From the NCBI RefSeq assembly GCF_018402035.1, contig NZ_JAGYJN010000001.1:1-64000 (forward strand): DNA of 64,000 nucleotides, given 5' to 3'. Made by a program: the position numbers and the translations under genes. This stretch comes from Roseicyclus sp. GTDB taxonomy: Bacteria; Pseudomonadota; Alphaproteobacteria; Rhodobacterales; Rhodobacteraceae. A model generated the notes under the pieces. It was not told the DNA's origin, did no database searches, and was given only the letters and a program-made list of their open reading frames with translations. Below, one piece after another: positions 8,959-16,330 of this stretch. Position 1 is the first letter of the stretch, and the number at the start of each line of letters is the position of its first letter.

Positions 8959-9609
8959 TTACTGGCTTTGCGCCGCCTCAGGCATGCTATGTCCCGCCGG
9001 TGCCAACGCGAAGGGTAGCCCTGCAAAGGTATCGGCCGCTTCGATCTGAACATCGATCAGATCTTCGGGTTCGATCTCGCCGGCCATGCTGTCGCGGCCC
9101 TCGCCACAGCGGTTTTCCCCTAATGCGTAGCAGATGGAAAACCAAATATAGGCCAAACGCGTATCAGGCTCAGCCATCAGTTCCGCATAGACCCGCGCCA
9201 GTTTGCGAGGGGCATCGCGCTCACCATCGGCGGCTTGCGCGGAAAGGCGGTCAAGCAGGCGCGCAATAACCGCCTCACGCGCGCCAAGCGGTAGGCTGTC
9301 CATCAGCTCTGCCACCATATCTTGCGCATAGGCACCGTCAGATAGCAGCGCCAGCGCACTCCAATAAAGCGCCTCGACATGGTTTTGTGGCCGACCACGG
9401 CCCTGGCGCAATAACACCGCAAGGTTGAACTGCGCGTCTGGGATATCAGCCTCGGCAAGGGGTTCAAAGAGCGCAATGGCAAGGCCAAAGTCGCGGTCGC
9501 GCACGGCCTGTGTCGCGGCGTCAAATTGCGCGTCTTCGTCAATACCCTGTGCTATTGCGGCACCGGCTGTCAGGCAAAACACGACAAAGGCGGCAGCAAG
9601 CCTGCTCAT
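8959..9609 (-). CDS. Secreted Sel1/TPR-like repeat protein in the flagellar locus
   Basis: A 216-residue protein with a signal peptide (MSRLAAAFVVFCLTAGAAIA). Its repeat region has the Sel1 signature: FGLAIALFEPLAEADIPDAQ, FNLAVLLRQGRG and NHVEALYWSALALL. Such repeats usually serve as protein-binding scaffolds in the periplasm. It overlaps the upstream gene by four bases, forming a two-gene minus-strand unit. Lying between flgN and motAB it could be a motor or basal-body accessory protein, but nothing in the sequence proves this. Confidence 0.65.
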   Translation of the reverse strand: MSRLAAAFVVFCLTAGAAIAQGIDEDAQFDAATQAVRDRDFGLAIALFEPLAEADIPDAQFNLAVLLRQGRGRPQNHVEALYWSALALLSDGAYAQDMVAELMDSLPLGAREAVIARLLDRLSAQAADGERDAPRKLARVYAELMAEPDTRLAYIWFSICYALGENRCGEGRDSMAGEIEPEDLIDVQIEAADTFAGLPFALAPAGHSMPEAAQSQ

Positions 9610-9995
9610 TTCCCCGCCATCATGACGAGTTGCAGGTAAAGCACCCGTATCCGGAACTTGGATTTCGGCTGGCTTTCGAACACGATGATCTTGGGCCGAT
9701 CCTTAGAGCCCTTGTCGAGCTCGATCGCCATATTGTCGGGCAAAAACACCCCTGCTTGCTCAAGGGTCTTTTTCGGGTCTGTTGCAAAGGCGTCCCCGAA
9801 AGATTGGTCAATCCACATCCGCGCCAGCGCGCGCCCGAGGATATCGGGAAGGTATTTGCGCACCTCTTCGCGGTCATGCAGATGGACATCGTCGCGCACA
9901 AGCCGCAGCGGATCGGTGATCGTGGTATTTTTGCGCGCGATGGCCACTTCGCCACGCGAAACGGGCACCAATGCGGTCGATGTACTTCCCGCCAT
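9606..9995 (-). CDS. Protein with nitrile-hydratase-alpha/NHLP-like domain
   Basis: A 129-residue cytoplasmic protein. Residues about 55-105 follow the pattern of the nitrile hydratase alpha/NHLP leader fold: a helix with RALARMWIDQSFGDAF, then ATDPKKTLEQAGVFLPDNM, then a strand DRPKIIVFE. The tail after it is only about 20 residues and is not a Cys- or Gly-rich core peptide. No metal-binding Cys motif of active nitrile hydratase is present. It is coupled by ATGA to the Sel1 gene. The fold assignment is from pattern memory and the role is unknown. Confidence 0.6.
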   Translation of the reverse strand: MAGSTSTALVPVSRGEVAIARKNTTITDPLRLVRDDVHLHDREEVRKYLPDILGRALARMWIDQSFGDAFATDPKKTLEQAGVFLPDNMAIELDKGSKDRPKIIVFESQPKSKFRIRVLYLQLVMMAGK

Positions 9996-10099
9996 CTCGG
10001 CTTACCTTGCTCTGTGCGGTTTCACACCGCGGTTTGGCTGCTCTAATGCATCAACGGTTGTCACCCGCGATTGTTTATGCCCGCGCGTTGTATTCGGTC

Positions 10100-10603
10100 T
10101 CATAGTTGCCCCGCCGATGAGCTATCGCGCACCAAACGCACCATCATCCGTTGTGACGGAAAGAACCGACCATAGCGATCCCCCGTCATGAAACTGACAG
10201 TCCAAATGTTCTTAGGCGACCAAAAATTCTTTTCTCCGGTCCAGTATGGCTCTGACATGGTGTTTGGAAATAGCTGAACGTCAATTTTTGGCGGCGCGCA
10301 TTCGGCACAGACCAGGCTTTCAAGCTCTTCAAGCTTAGGTAGGCGCCAGCCATCCCCAAGTTGCGCGATGGCCTGTTCAATGACTTCTGCAATTTCGTCG
10401 TGGTTAAGGCGAACGGCTTCACCCCAACATGTCTTTTGTTCTTCGTCCCAACGTTGCCCAACGCTGCAACGCATCCACTCGATCCGTAGCGAGAGATCCT
10501 TTACAAGATGCTCGCGCTCATAATATTGTGCGATGGCAAACGGTGATGCAATCAACGTAATGACCGTCGCCGCCCATACCCGGCCGATGATACGTCTAAA
10601 CAT
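10100..10603 (-). CDS. Secreted DUF1566/Lcl-like domain protein
   Basis: A 167-residue protein with an N-terminal hydrophobic segment (about residues 8-25) that may be a signal peptide or anchor. The rest has the features of DUF1566: MRCSVGQRWDEEQKTCWG with paired cysteines, then GDGWRLPKLEELESLVCAEC, and later an aromatic YWTGEKNFW stretch. Proteins of this type are surface or periplasmic, some binding collagen or sugars. It stands alone between the NHLP-like gene and motA and faces away from motA. A flagellar role is only suggested by position. Confidence 0.62.
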   Translation of the reverse strand: MFRRIIGRVWAATVITLIASPFAIAQYYEREHLVKDLSLRIEWMRCSVGQRWDEEQKTCWGEAVRLNHDEIAEVIEQAIAQLGDGWRLPKLEELESLVCAECAPPKIDVQLFPNTMSEPYWTGEKNFWSPKNIWTVSFMTGDRYGRFFPSQRMMVRLVRDSSSAGQL

Positions 10604-10741
10604 AGAATCGTCCCTCAGTAGCTATCATAATTGTTCCAGAACCGCATAGGTGGGTCAATCGGGCCTTTCGACCTCGCTGATCGCAGATGGAAACACGAGC
10701 GCGCTAAAAAATCTTAGACCATGCAGGATTATCGCCCCAGA

Positions 10742-10757
10742 TGGTACGGTTCTTGAA
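10742..10757 (+). promoter_or_regulatory. Weak sigma-54-like element before motA
   Basis: TGGTACGGTTCTTGAA resembles TGGCACG-N4-TTGCW with 14 of 16 positions agreeing, but the -12 GC is GA, which is a serious mismatch. It is 43 bases before the motA start, a sensible distance. The rest of 10604-10799 shows no gene. Confidence 0.35.
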
Positions 10758-10799
10758 AAGGAAACGGTAGTCCCAAGTCGTTTCAAAAGGGTACACTGA

Positions 10800-11561
10800 A
10801 TGGAACTCGGTTCATTGATCGGCCTCATTGGGGCAATTGGCATGATTGTCGGCGCCATGATTTCAGGCGGTGGCATCGGCCCATTTATTGATATTCCCTC
10901 CATTTTGATCGTTTTTGGCGGGACATTTTTTGCCGCGATGTACACCGCACCGCTTGGCACCTATTTGGGCAGCTTTGGCGCAATGGCCAAGGCCTTCTTG
11001 CCGCCGATCAAGAAAATGGACCAGCTCATCACCCGCATGGTCGAGCTTGCCGCCGTCGCGCGCAAGGATGGCATGATGGCGCTAGAAGGGCAGCAGGTTC
11101 CCGACAAATTCTTTGAAAAAGGCCTGCAAATGTTGGTGGACGGGGCCGATGAAAACAAGCTCGTCAGCCAGTTGAACCAAGAGATCAAATCGATGAAGGT
11201 CCGGCACGAAGCCAACCAGGGCTGCGTGAAGGCATGGATCGATATTGCGCCCGCGATGGGTATGATCGGCACGTTGATCGGCCTCGTGCTCATGCTGGGC
11301 AATATGGCTGACCCCAAAGCGATTGGTCCGGCGATGGCGGTGGCCTTGTTGACGACTCTTTATGGCGCGTTCATCGCCAACGTGCTGTTCATGCCGATGC
11401 TGACCAAGCTTGAGAATTTCACCGCCTATGAGGTCCGGTATCGCGAAATGGTGATCACGGGGCTTCGTGGCATCGCCCGCAGTGAAAGCCCGCGCAACAT
11501 CCAAGATCAGATGGCGGCAAACCTACCGCCAAAGATGCAGGCAAAGCTAGACGCAGCCTAA
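10800..11561 (+). CDS. motA: Flagellar stator subunit MotA, PomA type
   Basis: A 253-residue inner-membrane protein with four hydrophobic segments (about 1-25, 28-52, 145-170 and 180-205). The conserved stator motifs PAMGMIGTLIGL and DPKAIGPAMAVALLTTLYG are intact. The phrasing closely follows sodium-type PomA of Vibrio (for example VELAAVARKDGMMALE and a LVDGADE stretch) rather than Escherichia coli MotA, which is about 295 residues with longer loops. It forms the ion channel with the next gene, 33 bases downstream. The coupling ion is inferred. Confidence 0.93.
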   Translation: MELGSLIGLIGAIGMIVGAMISGGGIGPFIDIPSILIVFGGTFFAAMYTAPLGTYLGSFGAMAKAFLPPIKKMDQLITRMVELAAVARKDGMMALEGQQVPDKFFEKGLQMLVDGADENKLVSQLNQEIKSMKVRHEANQGCVKAWIDIAPAMGMIGTLIGLVLMLGNMADPKAIGPAMAVALLTTLYGAFIANVLFMPMLTKLENFTAYEVRYREMVITGLRGIARSESPRNIQDQMAANLPPKMQAKLDAA

Positions 11562-11594
11562 GATCAGGGTTTGCGCCGCACGGGGATTTGAAAC

Positions 11595-12830
11595 ATGGCC
11601 GAAGCAATCGTTGCGGTTGAAGAGCCGGAGGAAGAGGAATGCCCAAAGTGTCCACCCGTGGGCGCGCCGGCATGGATGTCGACATTTGCTGACATGGCAA
11701 CGCTATTGATGGCGTTCTTCGTGCTCATCTTGTCGTTTGCTGAATTCAACACCCCGAAATTCAAGCAGATCTCCGGCTCGTTGAACAATGCCTTTGGCGT
11801 GCAGCGCGTTATTCCTGTGGTCGAACAGCCCAAGGGAACGACCGTCATCTCGATGGAGTTCAGCCCATCGCCAAGCCCGTCTGTCACCAATGAGATGACC
11901 CAGCAAACCACCGAGCTTGAACGCCCCGAGCTTGAGGTCAAAACCGAAGAAGAAGTCGCACCAGAGGGTGGCGATGACGGGCAGGACGGCACGTCCGAAG
12001 GCTCGGGTGGCCAGCAAGAGACCACCCCCGAAGAGCAATCCGGCGCGCAATCTGATACGCTTGATGCCACGGAACTGGCCCGCGCCCTTGATCAGGCAAT
12101 CCAATCCGGCGAAGTCTCGGTCGAGATGGCAGGCGAGAATGTCGTGATTAACTTCCCCTCCGAAGACACAGCCCAGAAAGATCTGCCCAGCTTGATCGAG
12201 GAAACATTGCAAGCGCTGGCCGAGGCGCGCCAAGCCAGTGGCAAGGCCGACAGCGAGGTTCTGTTCGGAGGGCTTGAACAACAGCTCGCCGAACTTGCAG
12301 CTGCCGCGCAACAACCTGACACCAGCCTTGGCCAAGCCGAGCTTGAGCGGCTTGAACAGCAACAGGCCGAAGCGCAGGCCAGTGCAGAAAGGGCCTCGAT
12401 TGCCAAGGACATGCTCACCGTCGCCCTGCGTCAAGAGCTTGGCGAAGGGTTGGTCGAGGTCGAACAGGTCGAGGGCAAGGTTGTGGTCACGGTTGGTGCA
12501 GGCGGGGCTTTCCCCTCCGGTTCCGCTGATCTGACGGCGGCAGCGCGCGATATCATGAGCCGCATCGCCTTTGCCGCGATGGACGATGAAAGCACCATCG
12601 TCGTGGCTGGCCATACCGACGATGTGCCGATCAGCGGCGTTTTCCGCGATAATTGGGATCTTGCCGCCGCGCGTTCGGCCAGCGTGGTGCAATCGATAGA
12701 AGCCACGGGGTTGGTGCAACCCGGGCGGATGCAAGCCGTCAGCTTTGGCGAAACCCAGCCCGTAGACACCAATGACACCGCCGAGGGCCGTGAACGCAAT
12801 CGCCGGATCGAGATTTCGATCGAATACTGA
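11595..12830 (+). CDS. motB: Flagellar stator subunit MotB, PomB type with long linker
   Basis: A 411-residue stator protein. The N-terminus has the CPKCPPVGAPAWMSTFAD motif typical of PomB, with the ion-binding aspartate at residue 33 of the single membrane helix (about 29-49). A plug-like stretch with KFKQISGSLNNAFGVQ follows. An acidic, Gly/Glu-rich linker (about 95-150) and a Gln/Ala/Glu coiled-coil region (about 190-270) come before a C-terminal OmpA-like peptidoglycan domain (about 285-411, VAGHTDDVPISG and RERNRRIEI). The linker makes it about 100 residues longer than Vibrio PomB. Confidence 0.94.
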   Translation: MAEAIVAVEEPEEEECPKCPPVGAPAWMSTFADMATLLMAFFVLILSFAEFNTPKFKQISGSLNNAFGVQRVIPVVEQPKGTTVISMEFSPSPSPSVTNEMTQQTTELERPELEVKTEEEVAPEGGDDGQDGTSEGSGGQQETTPEEQSGAQSDTLDATELARALDQAIQSGEVSVEMAGENVVINFPSEDTAQKDLPSLIEETLQALAEARQASGKADSEVLFGGLEQQLAELAAAAQQPDTSLGQAELERLEQQQAEAQASAERASIAKDMLTVALRQELGEGLVEVEQVEGKVVVTVGAGGAFPSGSADLTAAARDIMSRIAFAAMDDESTIVVAGHTDDVPISGVFRDNWDLAAARSASVVQSIEATGLVQPGRMQAVSFGETQPVDTNDTAEGRERNRRIEISIEY

Positions 12831-12844
12831 CATGCGCTTGCCGG

Positions 12845-12871
12845 TAACAATGCACCGCTCTGTGTCGTTTA
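12845..12871 (+). promoter_or_regulatory. FliA (sigma-28) type promoter of fliD
   Basis: TAAC (12845-12848), 15 bases, then GTCGTTTA (12864-12871). The elements and spacing equal those before flgM. The fliD ATG is 31 bases further on with AAGGAAAAAGG as ribosome site. Confidence 0.6.
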
Positions 12872-12902
12872 GGGAAGTAGGCCTGCAAAAGGAAAAAGGC
12901 GG

Positions 12903-14516
12903 ATGGCGGTAGATTATCTCAGCACGCTGAACAGCCAAGGGTCGGGGCTGAACATCACCCAGCTGGTGCAAAGCTTGACTGCCGCCGAGATTGAGCCCAA
13001 ACGCGCCCAGCTATCGTCCCAGAAAGAAGAGATCGAATTGTCGATTTCCGAGATGGGCAAATTGCAAGCGGGCATGGAGACATTGCGCAGCGCGCTCTCG
13101 GTGGAGTCTGCCGGTCTTGCCTTTGATGTCGCGTCTTCCTCCGCCGCTGTGGGGGTCGAAATCTCGGACATCGACGCGCTCGAAAACCGCACCGCCTCGG
13201 TCGAGGTCACAGCGCTTGCGCAGGGGCAGGTGCTTGAATTCACGAATTTTTCAACCGCCGACCAAATCCTTGGTGCCGGCAGCCTTGAGATTGATTTTGG
13301 AAGCTGGTCTGATGTTCCGGCCTTCACCGCATCAAGCCGCACTGCCGTGACGATCACGCTTTCGGCGACCGACGGACTTGATGATCTTGCCACTAAACTC
13401 TCGGCGGTGACAGGTCTTTCGGCGCAGGTCATCGCAAAGGGTGATGGTAAATTTTCACTGGCTGTCTTGACAGATACCGGGGCCGCGAGTGCGATACTCA
13501 TCACGGCCAGCGATCCACTTGATGATTTCGACACGACGAATAACGCCAACCAGATCGTCGCGGCAAGCGATGCAGCGCTCAGTGTCGATGGCATCGCTGT
13601 CACGCGGAGCTCAAACACCATCGATGATCTTTTGCCGGGGCTGACCCTGTCGCTCACGGCAACAACCGCAAGCCCGGTCACAGTTGTGGCGCTTGAAGAT
13701 CCCGACCTTGCCGAGGCAGAGATGCGCGCCTTTGTCGATGCGCTCAATACCACCGGGGCAATGTTGCGCGAGGCGTCCAAACGCGGGATCAACGGCGCAA
13801 GCAGCGGGCCGCTTGTCTCAGACCCAACCGTGGCGGCCCTCAAGCGAAGCTTTGCGGCCTTGACAACGACACCGCTTGACGGGTTCGGTGATGACGCAAT
13901 CTACCTATCCAACCTCGGCGTCCGGACCGAGCGCGACGGCTCTCTCTCGCTTGATAGCGATGTGTTTCAAGCTGTGATGGCCAGCGATCCCGCCCAATAC
14001 CGAGCGATCTTTCAATCCTTGAACCAATCCTCGTCCGAGGGGGTAAGCGTAAATCTTGCAAGCTTTGCCGCGCCGCCGGCGGGCGCATATGCTTTTGAAT
14101 TCACCGATGCCAATACAGCAACGCTCAATGGCGAAACGCTTATTCAACGCACAGTTGATGGCGTGCCTGAGTTCTACAAGATCACTGGCGATTTCGCGGG
14201 GGTAAGCTTGCGCGTGACCGATAGCAGCCCGATGAGCGCGATGGTCTATTTCGGTGAAAGCCTGATCGATCGGGTCCGCGATTTCGTTGAACAAAGCCTT
14301 GCTACGGATGGTGACATCGCCCTGCGCACAAGCCGGTTTGAGACAGATATGCGCGACAAGGAAGAATCGCTCGACGATCTCGTCCTTAGCGAAACCCGGA
14401 TCAACGACCGCTACATGGTCAAGTTCGGCGCGATGGAAAGCATTGTGACACAGCTCAAGAGTACCGGCAGTTACCTGACCTCGATGCTTGATGCATGGAA
14501 CAAGGCGGGCGAATAA
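12903..14516 (+). CDS. fliD: Flagellar filament cap protein FliD (HAP2)
   Basis: A 537-residue protein with both FliD domains. The N-terminal part has GSGLNITQLVQSLTAAEIEPKR and the following helix; the C-terminal part has a long helical segment with RDFVEQSLATDGDIALRTSRFETDMRDKEESL and the end MESIVTQLKSTGSYLTSMLDAWNK. FliD caps the growing filament and folds flagellin. It follows motB by 72 bases but has its own FliA-type promoter. It converges with the fleQ-like gene with a 7-base gap. Confidence 0.95.
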   Translation: MAVDYLSTLNSQGSGLNITQLVQSLTAAEIEPKRAQLSSQKEEIELSISEMGKLQAGMETLRSALSVESAGLAFDVASSSAAVGVEISDIDALENRTASVEVTALAQGQVLEFTNFSTADQILGAGSLEIDFGSWSDVPAFTASSRTAVTITLSATDGLDDLATKLSAVTGLSAQVIAKGDGKFSLAVLTDTGAASAILITASDPLDDFDTTNNANQIVAASDAALSVDGIAVTRSSNTIDDLLPGLTLSLTATTASPVTVVALEDPDLAEAEMRAFVDALNTTGAMLREASKRGINGASSGPLVSDPTVAALKRSFAALTTTPLDGFGDDAIYLSNLGVRTERDGSLSLDSDVFQAVMASDPAQYRAIFQSLNQSSSEGVSVNLASFAAPPAGAYAFEFTDANTATLNGETLIQRTVDGVPEFYKITGDFAGVSLRVTDSSPMSAMVYFGESLIDRVRDFVEQSLATDGDIALRTSRFETDMRDKEESLDDLVLSETRINDRYMVKFGAMESIVTQLKSTGSYLTSMLDAWNKAGE

Positions 14517-14523
14517 GCGCGCG

Positions 14524-15666
14524 TTAGCCCAAGTTTGGCCGTTCAATCATCAGCTTCTTCATCTTCTCGATCAAGGTCGTCCGGCGGAGCTTCAACGCGT
14601 CGGCGGCGTGACTGACCAGCCCATCCTTGGCGGCAAGGGCCGCTTCGATCAACACAACCTCGACATCGCGGATGAAGCCGCGCAAATCGATCTCGTCATT
14701 ATGGCGAAACCACAAGCGGAAGTCCTCAGGGCTGGGGAGTGCGGCTTGGGTGATCGTCTCGGGCAATTCCGCAACCTCACCGCCAAAAGTTGCCGCCGCC
14801 TCCCATAGTGCGTCATTCTCTGCTTGTGCGTTTGCCTCGGGCAGGCGCAAGCGCAGCAAGTTTTCGACCACATTGCGCCCCGAGATCTCTTGGCCAGCAA
14901 ACAAAACAAAGGCACGTTCAAGAACATTGCGTAATTCGCGGACATTTCCGGGCCATTCATGACCCTTGAGCGCTTCGACCGCCGCCGGGCTAAAGCGCGG
15001 GGCCAAAGCGCCCGGCTGTCGCTCTAGATAGCTCACCATCAGCGCTTCAAGCAGAGCGGGGATATCCTCGCGCCGCTCTGACAAAGGCGGCACTTTGATT
15101 GGAAAGGTTGCCAAACGATAGTAAAGATCGGCGCGAAAGCGGCCATCTTCGACCATCCGTTCAACATTTTGATGCGTGGCGCAGATCAGCCGCAGATCAA
15201 GCTTGATCTCGCGGTTGCCCCCGATGCGCTGGATGCAGTGGTTTTCAAGTGTGCGCAGCAGTTTTGATTGCAGCGCCAAAGGCATATCACCGATCTCGTC
15301 AAGAAACAGTGTGCCGCCGTTCGACATCTCAAAGCGACCCATGCGCGCACGATCTGCGCCGGTAAATGCACCTTTCTCGTAGCCAAACAACTCGGATTCC
15401 AAAAGCTCGGCAGGAATGGCAGCGCAGTTGATTGCCACAAAGGGGCCGGAGCGTAAGCTTTGACGGTGGATATCTTGCGCAACAATATCTTTGCCCACGC
15501 CCGTCTCACCGCTCAACATCACGGTGGCCAGCGACGGGCCCACGATTTTAACCAGCCGTTTGAGTTCAACCATGCGCGGTGAATCGCCAATGATCAAACT
15601 CACCAAAGGCTGCGCATTGCTGCGCGAAGAAGATGCCGTGTCGTTCACAACGGTTTCAAATCTCAT
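14524..15666 (-). CDS. FleQ/FleT-like sigma-54 activator without receiver domain
   Basis: A 380-residue enhancer-binding protein. Only about 30 residues precede the AAA+ domain, so there is no receiver or FleQ N-terminal domain. The AAA+ part is complete: Walker A GETGVGKD, the sigma-54 contact motif GAFTGA, Walker B TLFLDEIGDMP and the arginine-finger region RFRADLYYRL. A Fis-type DNA-binding helix-turn-helix ends the protein (SHAADALKLRRTTLIEKMKKL). The ATG at 15666 has AGGT upstream; an in-frame start 13 codons earlier exists. It likely drives the sigma-54 promoters at 5555-5615. Confidence 0.85.
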   Translation of the reverse strand: MRFETVVNDTASSSRSNAQPLVSLIIGDSPRMVELKRLVKIVGPSLATVMLSGETGVGKDIVAQDIHRQSLRSGPFVAINCAAIPAELLESELFGYEKGAFTGADRARMGRFEMSNGGTLFLDEIGDMPLALQSKLLRTLENHCIQRIGGNREIKLDLRLICATHQNVERMVEDGRFRADLYYRLATFPIKVPPLSERREDIPALLEALMVSYLERQPGALAPRFSPAAVEALKGHEWPGNVRELRNVLERAFVLFAGQEISGRNVVENLLRLRLPEANAQAENDALWEAAATFGGEVAELPETITQAALPSPEDFRLWFRHNDEIDLRGFIRDVEVVLIEAALAAKDGLVSHAADALKLRRTTLIEKMKKLMIERPNLG

Positions 15667-16330
15667 CTTACCTCGCCGCCCCGGTTGTCCGGCCGTTAAA
15701 TACACCGTTCACGCTCGGGTGTGATTTTCGTGATGTCACGTAAATACCGAAATTATGTTAGGTCATGGTATGAAAAATCAATGACGAACAGCAGAATAGT
15801 CGCGAGCGCTCATCTGCTGCGCCGAAATAACCTAGATTAATTCTCGAAAAGATAATTTACCAACTAAGGATATAATCTATATTCGTTAGATTGATTTTAG
15901 CGTGATGCTTGCGCCGACTGCTCCCATTATGCCCGAATTGGCTCAAAATAGAATTTGACCCAGGGCTGCGCAGTTAAGCGTGATTACACACATAACTGGC
16001 GATGTGGATTAGCGCCAAAGTGCGATAAGAAGATGCGGTTGACTCATCATTCCGACCGCAAGGTTGCGCTCCGTCATTGGTCGCGCAGCACCTCACCGGC
16101 GTGGACATCAACACAGCGCTGCACGGGTGTGGCAAGGGGCAGGGGCGTTGCTCATCGGCGGAAATCTGTCCCGCGTGACCGCCGCTTCGCGGTGGAATTG
16201 ATCGGTGATTGACCCTTGAAGCCGGGTCTTTTACCACATGATCAAAGAGCTTGTTTCGCACCACCTTGCCGTGCAGCATGCTGTGGCAAGATAAGCCGAT
16301 ACTGCCGACTGATCCAAAGGGAGACGATCA
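15667..16330. other. Gene-poor, partly AT-rich intergenic region at the end of the flagellar block
   Basis: The first half (about 15720-15960) is clearly richer in A and T than anything else nearby and could hold the fleQ promoter and regulator sites. The second half returns to normal composition. Short frames on both strands show no recognisable protein. An inverted repeat CTTGCC/GGCAAG enclosing the palindrome CAGCATGCTG lies at about 16267-16292, just before the transporter gene. I see no insertion sequence ends or long direct repeats. Confidence 0.6.

Noticed and set aside
9606..9995. NHLP-like protein as a RiPP natural-product precursor
   Set aside because: There is no core peptide after the leader-like domain and no modifying enzyme or dedicated exporter nearby.
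11703..12971. A 422-codon minus-strand frame across motB
   Set aside because: Antisense to a clear PomB-type gene, with no recognisable domain.
16033..16212. A frame starting MRLTHHSD that resembles an Rrf2-family N-terminus
   Set aside because: Similarity ends after about eight residues and the remainder has no helix-turn-helix or Cys cluster.
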